The position numbers and the translations under genes were made by a program. This document shows positions 1 through 7,653 of a DNA stretch of 64,000 nucleotides, piece after piece (the first letter of the stretch is position 1; every line of letters starts with the position of its first letter). The notes beneath the pieces are model-generated. The model made no database searches and was not told the origin of the DNA. It was given only the letters and a program-made list of their open reading frames with translations. The DNA is from Symbioplanes lichenis (GTDB taxonomy: Bacteria; Actinomycetota; Actinomycetes; Mycobacteriales; Micromonosporaceae): positions 1-64,000 of the forward strand of contig NZ_JAUZQD010000016.1 of NCBI RefSeq assembly GCF_030709675.1, read 5' to 3'.

Positions 1-218
1 CCGCCGCCCGCCGTCACCGTCCGCCGTCATCGCCCGCCGCGCGCCGGCGCCGTCCGCCGCCCGCCGTCACCGCCCGCCGCTCGCCGTCACCGCCCGCCGT
101 CCGCAGTCCGCCGTCTGGAGCAATAGCCGCACTGGAAGCCGTCGTGATCCCGGATGAGCCCGCCGCACCGAATGCGGGCTCATCCTCCGAACGCGGCCGG
201 TACGACGCCAACGAGTAG
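1..218 (+). CDS. Possible C-terminal end of a Pro/Arg/Ser-rich protein (partial, enters from the left edge)
   Basis: The frame with codons starting at position 3 is open from the window edge to a TAG at 216-218. It reads as a low-complexity Arg/Pro/Ser tract followed by a more ordinary tail (AIAALEAVVIPDEP... ending GRYDANE). The first 110 bases are imperfect repeats of a CCGCCGTCACCG-like unit, which would encode a disordered linker. The tail has normal amino-acid composition, and the stop lies 47 bases before the start of the next gene, which suits a real gene end. No start or domain is visible, so the function is unknown. The tract could also be non-coding GC-rich repeat. Confidence 0.35.
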   Translation, partial: AARRHRPPSSPAARRRRPPPAVTARRSPSPPAVRSPPSGAIAALEAVVIPDEPAAPNAGSSSERGRYDANE

Positions 219-265
219 CTCCGCCACCCTCGAAAGCCGGGCCGCCAACACCTTCGCCTTCTTCG

Positions 266-769
266 GTGAGCCCAATGTTCTTTACCGCGGGCCCTACCCT
301 GCCAGTCGTGACCGAGCCCATCTGGCCCCAGAACAGCGACATCTCCCTCCTCATCCGCACCGACTACTCCCATCCGCAGGAGTGGACCCGGATGAAGGCA
401 GCAATAGCCGAACCCCAGACCGACGACGGCTTTCTCCCCAACGTGGAACTCCTCGACGACAGGGCGTTCGAGGGCTTCCCCCTGTCCCGCCTGCTCGACA
501 CGGCGCCCGAAACCCCATGGCACCCCGTCGCGTTCCTCGTCGACACCCTGTCCCTGACCCACCCCGAGCTGCCGATCCTGGCCATCAACCTCAACAACGA
601 CGACGAGGAAGAGGACGAGCCCGGCGAAGGATCCCCGTTCGGCGCCACGTTCCGAGTAGTGCCGTCCGAACTCTGGTCCGTCCAGAACAACCTCAGCATC
701 GCCAACATGAACTGGGAAGAATTCGCGGAAACCGTCGACCAAGACGGCATCTTCCGCGGCTTCCCGTAG
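266..769 (+). CDS. Small acidic DUF6924-like protein
   Basis: This 167-residue soluble protein has no signal peptide or membrane segment. The core begins with a LLIRTDYS strand, then an Asp/Glu-rich loop (NDDEEEDEPGE near residue 112) and ends NWEEFAETVDQDGIFRGFP. The 'LLIRTDFS...W' opening and the 'N..W.EFA...D.DGVFRGF' ending match my recollection of the DUF6924 family of actinobacterial proteins of about 140-170 residues, whose function is unknown. GTG at 266 is the upstream start; the ATG three codons in is an alternative. It stands alone, followed by the tandem repeat array. Confidence 0.7.
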   Translation: MSPMFFTAGPTLPVVTEPIWPQNSDISLLIRTDYSHPQEWTRMKAAIAEPQTDDGFLPNVELLDDRAFEGFPLSRLLDTAPETPWHPVAFLVDTLSLTHPELPILAINLNNDDEEEDEPGEGSPFGATFRVVPSELWSVQNNLSIANMNWEEFAETVDQDGIFRGFP

Positions 770-856
770 CCCGCACCGCTCCGACTCCCCCAACACCGGC
801 GCCAAGGCATGCTGCCAAGTCACCGCCAGGCCGGGTCACCGCAGGCAGCCAAACGC

Positions 857-1181
857 CGTCCCTCCAACGCCGAACCCCCACATCCGCCAAGCTCCCCGCC
901 GTCACAGCACCGACCCACCGAGACGAACCCGCACACCCGCCACGTTCCCCGGCCGTCACAACGCCGACCCACCGAGACGAACCCGCACACCCGCCACGTT
1001 CCCCGGCCGTCACAACGCCGACCCACCGAGACGAACTCCCAAATCCGCCAAGTTCCCCGGCAGTCTCAGCGCTGACCTACAGAGGTGCATCCCCACATCC
1101 GTCACGTTCCCCCAGCCGCAGCAACGCCGCCCCATCGAGACGAAGCCCCATACCCGCCAGGCTCCTTGGCCGCCTCAGCGC
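857..1181. repeat. 54-bp tandem repeat array, about six copies
   Basis: Units begin near 857, 911, 965, 1019, 1073 and 1128, a 54-base period with one 1-base slip before the last copy. The shared core is CGACCCACCGAGACGAACCC followed by CACCCGCCACGTTCCCCGGC. Copies 2 and 3 are nearly identical and the outer copies diverge, as in an array homogenised from its centre. Because 54 is 18 codons, all frames stay open across it and give repetitive Thr/Pro/Arg peptides, but no start with a ribosome site or non-repetitive domain supports translation. It fills the gene-free stretch 770-1174 and just touches the 3' end of the radical SAM gene. No terminator hairpin is obvious there. Confidence 0.9.
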
Positions 1182-2152
1182 CGTCCCGCCGGGATGGATG
1201 CCGCTGCCGGCGCCGAGGACCGATCGTCGGCGGGCGGCCAGACGGCGGGAATGCGTTCGAGGACCCCGCCCGCATACACGTCGTACAGATCGAGCTTCTT
1301 CAAATGCACGTACCCGATGTGGCAGTCGCAGATCTCCTTGGTGCACGGCCGCGGCGCCAGCCCGGCCCGCCAACTGCCGTCGTAGAGGTTGCCGAGCACG
1401 GCCGGAATGAAGTGACACCGGCGCACCGTCCCGTCCCCGAGCACAGAGATGGCGGTCTCGCCGGCGTAGCAAGGCTTTCCCCGCGAGGCATGCGGCCGGA
1501 CACTGTCGCCGAAGTGCGGATCGATCGACGTCCAGCGGCGTTCCTCCTCGGGGCTGTAAGCGAACCCCTCGGCCGCGTTCACCCACAGATAGACGGACGG
1601 TCGCAACGCGGCGCGCAGGGCGACCGCGGCGGCGTGGTGCTCCGGCAGGCCGACGACACCGACCGAGTAGCGCTGGCCCAGTTCGTCGAGTCGCCGGCAC
1701 CGCGCCACGAAGCGTTCCAGCGAGACCTGGCCGGGGTGATAGGTCGCCCACAACGCGGCCACCCCCGGCGCGGCGTCGCGGAGCCACTCGACCCGGGCGG
1801 CAAGGTTCGTCTGGATGGCCACCCTCCGTACGTGGGGCAGATGCGACAGCCGCAAGATCGCATCCCTGTACCAGGACCGGGTCAGCCCTTCGCCCCACGG
1901 CGTGAACAGCACCGACAACTCGCGATCGGTCGTCGCCGCCGCCCACCCGACGAACCGCTCGAGCGCCGCTCGGTCCTGCCGGAGCAGCTCCGGCGGATCG
2001 ACCCGCTTGGCGAACGGACAGTACGGGCAGTCGTAGTTGCAACTCGCCAACGGCCCTCGATAGAGCACCGTCAGCGCCTGACCACCCGGCCCGCCGCCGA
2101 CCCCGCCCATGGCGCCGGACGACGGCAGCCCCAGAAACACCCGTCCACTCAT
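1175..2152 (-). CDS. STM4011-family radical SAM protein
   Basis: This 325-residue protein is a radical SAM enzyme: the CxxxCxxC cluster motif is CNYDCPYC (Cys38, Cys42, Cys45). A second Cys-rich region near the C-terminus (CYAGE..., RRCHF, PCTKEICDCHIG) resembles the auxiliary-cluster half of SPASM-type enzymes. Length and sequence fit the family named after Salmonella STM4011; the substrate is unknown. The ATG at 2152 overlaps the TGA of the STM4012-family gene (ATGA), so the pair is translationally coupled, and that overlap decides the start over upstream in-frame ATGs. It is the last gene of the five-gene operon. Confidence 0.85.
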   Translation of the reverse strand: MSGRVFLGLPSSGAMGGVGGGPGGQALTVLYRGPLASCNYDCPYCPFAKRVDPPELLRQDRAALERFVGWAAATTDRELSVLFTPWGEGLTRSWYRDAILRLSHLPHVRRVAIQTNLAARVEWLRDAAPGVAALWATYHPGQVSLERFVARCRRLDELGQRYSVGVVGLPEHHAAAVALRAALRPSVYLWVNAAEGFAYSPEEERRWTSIDPHFGDSVRPHASRGKPCYAGETAISVLGDGTVRRCHFIPAVLGNLYDGSWRAGLAPRPCTKEICDCHIGYVHLKKLDLYDVYAGGVLERIPAVWPPADDRSSAPAAASIPAGRR

Positions 2153-3459
2153 CGCAGCACATGCCCCGCCATCGCCGCCCGCACCGGCCCGGACACCAGC
2201 CACGGCCCGATCGCATCCGACCGCGCCAGCCCCTCCGCCGTCAGCCGGCTGCGATCCTCCTCCATCCACCCCCGCCGAACCAGCTCCACGAGCTGCGGAA
2301 AGTCCTCGTGATGCCGGCTGCCGAAGCGCGCCGTGTAAGCCGCGGCGTCCATCCCTTCGGCCCGCAACACCGACTTGAGCAGCCACCGCCGCCGCTGCTC
2401 ACGCTCGTCGAGCCGGAAACCGAATTCGGCGTAGCGGAAGTCCTCCGCCGGCCGCGACAAGTAGTCGTCGATGACCGCGCGCACCTCGGTCACGCTGACC
2501 GCATAGTCGAACGAGTAGTGCAGATCCCGCGTGTACGACCGGGCGCCGCAGCCCAGCCCGATCATCCCGTCGTCCTGACAGCTGTAGTCGGGGCCGTCGT
2601 CGGCCGGGACGTCGGCCCGCCGGAACTGGCGCATGGACTGCTGCACATATCCGGCGTCGGTCAGCACCTGGACCGCGTGCCGATAGAGCTCGAGTCGCTG
2701 CCCGTCCCAGTCGTCGAGCCCGTCGGTGCCGGTCCGCCGGCCGAGCCCGGTGAGCGGCCGCACGTACAGCGGATAGAGGAACAGCTCCTCGGGCCGCCAC
2801 CGCAATGCCTGGTCGATCGAGTACTGCCAGGTCTCGCGCGTCTGCCCCGGGATCCCGTAGATGAGGTCTATGTTGAGCACCGGCACGTCCGCCGCCCGGA
2901 TCGTGTCCAGCGCCGCCACGACCTCGCGCCCCTTCTGCGGGCGCACGGCCGCACGCGCCTCGGCGTCGACGAAGCTCTGCACGCCGATGCTGACGCGCGT
3001 CACACCGTGGGCGGTCAGCACGGCGAGCCGGTCGGCGGTTGCGGTCGCCGGCGACGTTTCCACCCCCAGCGGTACGCCCACCGCGCCGAGCGTGTCCTCC
3101 ACCACCCCGAACATCTCGGCCAGCTCCGGGGCGGTCAGATAGGTCGGAGTCCCGCCTCCGATCGCCAGCCGGGCGAACGACGCATCGGGAGCCAGCGCCT
3201 CGCGCACCGCCCCGGCCTGCCGTCCCAGCTGCGCCAGATAGGCGGTGACCTGGTCGGCCGGCGGCCGCGCCCGCGTGAACAGGTTGCAGAAGCCGCACCG
3301 CATCTCGCAGAACGGCACGTGCACGTACGCGAAGAGCGCGTCCTGCCGCTCCCCCGCCCACACGTCCCGCAGCAACGGCCGGGGCGTCAGCTTCCGGTAC
3401 GCGGTCTTGTGCGGATACGCGTACAAGTACCCCTGGTACGGCGACCCGTCGAGGCTCAT
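2149..3459 (-). CDS. STM4012-family radical SAM protein (HemN/HemW-like)
   Basis: This 436-residue radical SAM enzyme carries the cluster motif CEMRCGFC (Cys51, Cys55, Cys58), followed by the GGGTPTYL and VNIDLIYGIPGQT-type stretches of the coproporphyrinogen oxidase-like HemN/HemW branch. HemN proper acts on haem precursors, but members in STM4011-4015 clusters have no assigned reaction, so haem synthesis should not be assumed. The ATG at 3459 overlaps the TGA of the upstream hydrolase gene (ATGA) and is preferred over an in-frame ATG 43 codons upstream that lies inside the hydrolase. It is the fourth gene of the operon. Confidence 0.87.
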   Translation of the reverse strand: MSLDGSPYQGYLYAYPHKTAYRKLTPRPLLRDVWAGERQDALFAYVHVPFCEMRCGFCNLFTRARPPADQVTAYLAQLGRQAGAVREALAPDASFARLAIGGGTPTYLTAPELAEMFGVVEDTLGAVGVPLGVETSPATATADRLAVLTAHGVTRVSIGVQSFVDAEARAAVRPQKGREVVAALDTIRAADVPVLNIDLIYGIPGQTRETWQYSIDQALRWRPEELFLYPLYVRPLTGLGRRTGTDGLDDWDGQRLELYRHAVQVLTDAGYVQQSMRQFRRADVPADDGPDYSCQDDGMIGLGCGARSYTRDLHYSFDYAVSVTEVRAVIDDYLSRPAEDFRYAEFGFRLDEREQRRRWLLKSVLRAEGMDAAAYTARFGSRHHEDFPQLVELVRRGWMEEDRSRLTAEGLARSDAIGPWLVSGPVRAAMAGHVLR

Positions 3460-4259
3460 GCGGTCACCGCCGGCAGTACGAACTCCGCGTACGGCACCGT
3501 CCACACCGTCTCGTGCGCCACGCGATGACCGGTGTGACCCTCCTCGCCGTAAAGCGTCCCGTGGTCGGAGCACAGAATCACCTGACATGGCCGCCCGCGC
3601 CCGGTCACGACGTCGAACAGCCGCGGCAGCACCGAATCGACATATTCCAGCGCGGCGGCATGGCTGTGCCGGTCGTCACCCGTCGCGCCCGGAAGATAGT
3701 GACGATTGGGCTGGTGCAGGGCGGCGACGTTGACGAAGGAGAACAGTGGCCGCTCCGGGGGCAGGTCCGTGACGATCTTCTCCAGCCGATCGACCTGGGC
3801 ATCGAAGCAGCCGGGAGCCGTCACGCCGAACTCCCGCTCCCAGTGCGCCTCGGCGAAGAGCCCGGGCAGCACCCGCCCGAGCGGCGCCTCCGGATTGAAG
3901 AACCCCACCCCGCCCAGGCAGACGGTGTGATAGCCCGCTGCGGCCAGCCCGGCCGGCAGATCCGCGGCGTCGAACACATAGGTACGCGGCCCGCTCGACT
4001 CGCTCCCGCCGAAGCGCGCCGCGAACAGGCGCTCGTGCGGCCCCGGCGTCACCGGCGTGGGCAGGAAGCCGGCGAAGAACGCGTGGTGGGCGGCGTACGT
4101 GAAGCTCGCCGGCGTGTGGCGCCGCTCCCACCTGCCACCGGGCAGCACCCGCGCCAGCGCCGGCGTCCGCCCGGCGGCCAGGCAGTCGACCGCCACGTCG
4201 TAGCGCAGCGTGTCCAGCGTCACGAAGAGCAGGTCGTGGCTGCCGATCAGATCGCGCAC
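3456..4259 (-). CDS. STM4013/SEN3800-family hydrolase (alkaline phosphatase/sulfatase fold)
   Basis: This 267-residue soluble protein opens with LLFVTLDTLRYDVA, the metal-binding Asp and nucleophile-position Thr seen in alkaline-phosphatase-superfamily enzymes. It ends with SDHGTLYGEEGHTGHR, the second metal site (Asp-His and His). These features match the SEN3800 hydrolases of the Salmonella cluster. It probably cleaves a phosphate or sulfate ester, but the substrate is unknown. GTG at 4259 lies 13 bases inside the end of the ATP-grasp gene and is the start that best fits the N-terminal strand; longer frames only add Arg/Gly-rich sequence. Confidence 0.83.
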   Translation of the reverse strand: MRDLIGSHDLLFVTLDTLRYDVAVDCLAAGRTPALARVLPGGRWERRHTPASFTYAAHHAFFAGFLPTPVTPGPHERLFAARFGGSESSGPRTYVFDAADLPAGLAAAGYHTVCLGGVGFFNPEAPLGRVLPGLFAEAHWEREFGVTAPGCFDAQVDRLEKIVTDLPPERPLFSFVNVAALHQPNRHYLPGATGDDRHSHAAALEYVDSVLPRLFDVVTGRGRPCQVILCSDHGTLYGEEGHTGHRVAHETVWTVPYAEFVLPAVTA

Positions 4260-5383
4260 AGCTGGCCCTCCGTCTCTGCCTGGCCAGCCGCTTCCGCCGC
4301 CCATCGGCGGTAACGGCCATCGACGATCGCGGCCATCTCCTCCGCGTACGTGTCCCGCCCGTCGACCAGCACCCGGGGCAGCAGGTCGCCGAACGCGTTG
4401 ACCTCGGCCACCGCGTGCCGCCGCCACCCGGCCCCCAGCATCAGGTCCACGCCCACGTGCAGGCTGTGCGGGAAACAGGCCGCGACCCGCTCACACGTAC
4501 GCATGGCAGCCCGCCACGCCTCGGGACCGGCGGCCGCCCGCACCGCCGCCACCTCGCCCCGCGCGTTGCCGAGGTGCAGATTGGTCAGCGGGCTGCGGGA
4601 CGTGCGCACCACCACATGTCGCGGCTGCCCCGCGATGACGACGACCCGCAGGTCCAGGACGCGGTCGCCGAGGCCCGCCTTGGGGAACCAGCGCTCGACG
4701 TGCAGCCCGTCCGGGGCGAGCCGGTCCACCACGGCAGCGACCTCCGCCTCGCTGTCATAACGGCGCACCCGCAAGCTGTTGAACAGTCTCCCGTCGGCCG
4801 CGAGCTCGACCGACGTGATTGCCGACACCCTCGTCCGGGAGACGGCCAGCGCCAGCACCCCCGAAGCCGACGACCCGAACGCGGGCTTGACGAAGACCCG
4901 TCCCCAGCCGGCATCCCGCAGCCCCGCCCGCAACGACTCCCAGCCGTCCACAGCGGGCAGCGCCTCGGGCACCGGCACGCCACTCTCCCGCAACAGCGCG
5001 TGACAACGCCGCTTGTCGCCCATCGTCAGCACGTCGCCGACCGGGTTGAGCATCGTGCCGCCGCCCGACGCGATCCGGGCCAGCCCCGCCGCGAGCCCGC
5101 GATGAGCCGCGGCGAGCCCGACGATCTCCCCGTGGTCGGCGGCCCGCACGCCACCGTCCTCCGTGGAGAAGCCGTCTCCGAGGCGTCGCAGAAGCACGTC
5201 CACCTCCGCGTCCTCGCCCGGCGAGTCGACGCGGACCAGCCGGCCCGGCCCGGGCACCGGCCCGCCGTGAAGCACGTCTCGCCAGGCGTGCACCTCGAGC
5301 TCGACGCCGGCGTCACGCGCCGCTTCCGCGACCATGCGGACGCGCCTGTTCTCCGGGTTGCCGACGACGGCCAGGGAGGTCAT
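4247..5383 (-). CDS. STM4014-family protein, RimK-like ATP-grasp enzyme
   Basis: This 378-residue protein shows ATP-grasp signatures: the nucleotide loop GRVFVKPAFGSSASGV (residues 161-176), basic segment LDLRVVVIAGQPRHVVVR (244-260) and the metal-binding VDLM...EVNAFGD stretch (312-332). ATP-grasp enzymes of this type join a carboxylate to an amine through an acyl phosphate, so a peptide-bond-like ligation is the likely chemistry; substrates are unknown. The ATG at 5383 overlaps the TGA of the LRR gene. Placed between the hydrolase and the LRR protein, it is the second gene of the operon. Confidence 0.83.
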   Translation of the reverse strand: MTSLAVVGNPENRRVRMVAEAARDAGVELEVHAWRDVLHGGPVPGPGRLVRVDSPGEDAEVDVLLRRLGDGFSTEDGGVRAADHGEIVGLAAAHRGLAAGLARIASGGGTMLNPVGDVLTMGDKRRCHALLRESGVPVPEALPAVDGWESLRAGLRDAGWGRVFVKPAFGSSASGVLALAVSRTRVSAITSVELAADGRLFNSLRVRRYDSEAEVAAVVDRLAPDGLHVERWFPKAGLGDRVLDLRVVVIAGQPRHVVVRTSRSPLTNLHLGNARGEVAAVRAAAGPEAWRAAMRTCERVAACFPHSLHVGVDLMLGAGWRRHAVAEVNAFGDLLPRVLVDGRDTYAEEMAAIVDGRYRRWAAEAAGQAETEGQLCAI

Positions 5384-6297
5384 TCCGCCACCGCGGTGTA
5401 TCGGCCCCATTCCTCCTCCTTCTGCACCTCGGAGACGTCCACCCGGACTCCGGTCAGCTCCTGCGTCAGCCGCTCGGCGATCTCCGGGCTCATGAAGTGG
5501 TGGCGCAGCGTGAGGGCGGCGAGGTGGTCGAGCGGCTGCCCCGTCAGGAGCGCCTCGCCACCGGCGTCGCCGAGCATGCCGAGGGAGAGGTCCAGCTCAC
5601 GCAGGCGGCCCACCACCGGCGCCGCGGCGAGCGATCCCGCGATCTCGTCGGCATTCTCCGCGTTGCGCAGGCCCAGGTAGGTCAGGGCGGGGAACACCCG
5701 GCCCGCCAGGATCGGCGCGAGGTCCTCCAGAGTGGCGCCACCCTCATAATTTTCGACGCCGAGCCAGAGCTCCAGCCGCTCGAGCTGCGGGAAGTCACAC
5801 TCGCCGACCGCACGCACGATCGCCGGGGGCAGGCCGCCGGACTGCAGCACCAGCTCTTTCAGCCGCTCGTGGCGCTGTGGCTCGAGGACCAGACCTTGCG
5901 AGCCGCGGATCCACAGGCGCTCCAGCTCGGGAAACGCCGCCAGCAACGGCCCGTAGTCGCCCTGGTTGATCCAGGAGATCTCGCACTCCTCGAAGGTCAT
6001 CTCGCCGATGAACAGTGATCGCAGCCGGCCCAGCCGTGACGCGTGCCGGATGAACAGGTCGAGCGGCGGAGCCATCTCGAAGGCCTCACTCCACTCGCCG
6101 AGGACCAGCGCGACGGGACCGCCAGGGCCGGCGCGCTCCAGCACTTGCTCGAATGCGACCTCCAACTCCGAGGCCGGCGCGTCGGACCCCGCCTCGAGAC
6201 GCCACGCCACCGCGGCGGGATCCGCAGGTGACGAATCGGCGTCCCAGGCCACGATGGGCAGGCCGGCGAACGTTTCCAGGTGCGACGAGATGGTCAA
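5380..6297 (-). CDS. STM4015-family leucine-rich-repeat protein
   Basis: This 305-residue cytoplasmic protein is built of degenerate leucine-rich repeats (for example LERLWIRGSQGLVL, LKELVLQSGGLP, LERLELWLGVENY, LTYLGLRNAENADE, LRELDLSLGMLGD). It begins with ISSHLETFAGLPIVAWD, typical of the STM4015 family. LRRs suggest a binding or scaffold role for the enzymes encoded downstream. I choose TTG at 6297 because a clean AAGGAG lies six bases upstream and the sequence before it is unlike the family. As first gene of the operon, its translation feeds the four coupled genes behind it. Confidence 0.8.
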   Translation of the reverse strand: MTISSHLETFAGLPIVAWDADSSPADPAAVAWRLEAGSDAPASELEVAFEQVLERAGPGGPVALVLGEWSEAFEMAPPLDLFIRHASRLGRLRSLFIGEMTFEECEISWINQGDYGPLLAAFPELERLWIRGSQGLVLEPQRHERLKELVLQSGGLPPAIVRAVGECDFPQLERLELWLGVENYEGGATLEDLAPILAGRVFPALTYLGLRNAENADEIAGSLAAAPVVGRLRELDLSLGMLGDAGGEALLTGQPLDHLAALTLRHHFMSPEIAERLTQELTGVRVDVSEVQKEEEWGRYTAVAE

Positions 6298-6360
6298 CGG
6301 ACTCTCCTTCGAGGCGTCGGATGGCAGGCACCGTAGCAGCGGGAGCCGACAATTTTCTCC

Positions 6361-6411
6361 TTGCCGGATCGGCCTGTGGACAATACGCTGGGTTACAATA
6401 CATCTGTATTG
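6361..6411 (+). promoter_or_regulatory. Promoter with 16-bp palindromic operator upstream of the membrane protein/TetR genes
   Basis: TTGCCG (6361-6366), a 17-base spacer and TACGCT (6384-6389) fit a vegetative promoter. Just downstream, CAATACA-TC-TGTATTG (6396-6411) is a perfect 7+7 inverted repeat in an AT-rich patch, where a bound repressor would block transcription. The TetR-family gene two genes along is the natural candidate, but the site also lies between divergent operons and could serve the leftward STM4015-4011 operon. The assignment is inferred from position. Confidence 0.55.
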
Positions 6412-6425
6412 AAAAGGCGTTGGAC

Positions 6426-7049
6426 ATGGTGCGGAGACTGGTGGCGTACGAGGTCGCAATGTGGCGCAACCTGTACCGATGGGCGCTGCGTCGCCATCGG
6501 GACCCCGGTCCGGGCGAGCACGAGTTCGGCTATCTCGGTGTGGTGCGGCCGATCCTCGGCTTCTTCATCGGGCTGTCCGCCGTCGAGATCCCCGTCTTCG
6601 ACCTGATCGTCGTGCACGTCGTGCCGTGGCGGCCGGCCCGCTGGATCGTCCTGGGACTGGGAGTCTGGGGACTGTTGTGGATGATCGGGCTCTACGCGGG
6701 CCTCAAGCTTCACCCGCATGTTGTGACGCGCGACGCTCTACGCGTACGCGTGGGCCATGGGGTTGATCTTTCGGTGCCGTGGGCGGACGTCGCGGCCGTG
6801 ACCAAGCGCTATCGCACGCTGCCGTCCAGCAAGTCGGTGCAGTTCGAGGACGGTGCTCTGCATCTCGTCGTGGCGAGCCAGACGAGCGTCGACGTCCGGC
6901 TGCACGAGGCCGCGACACTCATCACAGGGCAAGAGCCGGCGAACGAGCTACGACTGTACGCGGACGATGCGGACGGCCTGGTGAAAGCGGCTCGCGACCG
7001 GTTGTCCGACACGGCGCGCTCGTCCGCCGCCCAGCGCGCCGAGCCGTGA
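6426..7049 (+). CDS. Two-helix membrane protein of unknown function
   Basis: This 207-residue protein has two strong hydrophobic helices (about residues 37-62, VVRPILGFFIGLSAVEIPVF..., and 66-90, WIVLGLGVWGLLWMIGLYA) and a C-terminal soluble domain of about 110 residues rich in beta-strand pattern (HPHVVTRDALRVRVGHGVDLSVPWADV...). The layout resembles bacterial PH-like membrane-anchored domains, but I do not recognise a specific family. ATG 6426 follows an AAAAGG ribosome site. It lies 13 bases before the TetR gene and is probably co-transcribed with it under the palindromic operator. Confidence 0.75.
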   Translation: MVRRLVAYEVAMWRNLYRWALRRHRDPGPGEHEFGYLGVVRPILGFFIGLSAVEIPVFDLIVVHVVPWRPARWIVLGLGVWGLLWMIGLYAGLKLHPHVVTRDALRVRVGHGVDLSVPWADVAAVTKRYRTLPSSKSVQFEDGALHLVVASQTSVDVRLHEAATLITGQEPANELRLYADDADGLVKAARDRLSDTARSSAAQRAEP

Positions 7050-7062
7050 CATCATCGGCGCC

Positions 7063-7653
7063 ATGCCCCGCAGGACGGACCATCAGGAGAGGCGGGCGCT
7101 CATCGCCGACGCCTTGATGCGCGTCGCGGCCGAGCGCGGCCTGGAGGAGGTCAGCCTCCGGCACATCGCCGCGGAGGCGGGCGTGTCGCTCGGAATGGTG
7201 CAGCATTACTTCCGCACGAAGGCGGAGATGATGCTCTTCGCGATGACTGCCGTGCGCGAGCGGGGCGAGGCGCGCGTCGGTGCGGCGGTCGCCGCGCTCG
7301 GCGACAACCCCGCGCCGCGAGACCTGCTGCGCACGATCATCACGGCGGTGCTGCCGCTGAGCGACCAGGCCCGCGCCGACGGCAAGGTCGCGCTGGCCTT
7401 CCTGGCCTATTCGGCGGTACGCCCGGAGGCCGCCGCCGCGCTGCACCTCGACACCGCGCAACTCCTCTCCCACGTTGCGTCCATGATCCCCACAGAACGC
7501 CCCGACCAGGACGCCGCCGCGCTTTTAGCGATCATGGAAGGCCTGGGTGTATACCTTCTCGGCGGCCACTACTCGCCGGATCAGGCGCTGGCGGCCCTCG
7601 ATGCGTATCTTGACAAGATCTACAGTGGAACGATCCCGAAGGTGGCCCCATGA
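7063..7653 (+). CDS. TetR/AcrR-family transcriptional repressor
   Basis: The 196-residue protein has the N-terminal TetR helix-turn-helix (IAAEAGVSLGMVQHYFRTKAEMM, residues 35-58 region) and an alpha-helical ligand-binding C-terminal domain with a closing segment LLGGHYSPDQALAALDAYLDKIY, usual for the BetI/TetR_C group. Such proteins dissociate from palindromic DNA on binding a small ligand. Its TGA overlaps the ATG of the dehydrogenase gene (ATGA), suggesting that the regulator and enzyme are made together and that the enzyme's substrate may be the inducer. The inverted repeat at 6396 is the likely operator. Confidence 0.9.
   Translation: MPRRTDHQERRALIADALMRVAAERGLEEVSLRHIAAEAGVSLGMVQHYFRTKAEMMLFAMTAVRERGEARVGAAVAALGDNPAPRDLLRTIITAVLPLSDQARADGKVALAFLAYSAVRPEAAAALHLDTAQLLSHVASMIPTERPDQDAAALLAIMEGLGVYLLGGHYSPDQALAALDAYLDKIYSGTIPKVAP

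Noticed and set aside
1..150. A regular regulatory repeat at the left edge.
   Set aside because: The CCGCCGTCACCG-like units vary in length and fit a Pro/Arg-rich coding linker or simple GC-rich drift; nothing suggests binding sites.
857..1181. A CRISPR array.
   Set aside because: The units are 54 bp without unique spacers, and no cas genes are nearby; it is a plain tandem repeat.
154..1410. A plus-strand frame running through the 54-bp repeats.
   Set aside because: It overlaps the DUF6924-like gene and the radical SAM gene, lacks a ribosome site and is Arg/Pro/Thr repeat sequence; the repeat period alone keeps it open.
2149..3459. Oxygen-independent coproporphyrinogen oxidase (hemN/hemW) as the name for the STM4012-type gene.
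   Set aside because: The motif and fold are shared, but the operon context is that of STM4011-4015, whose members are not shown to act in haem synthesis.
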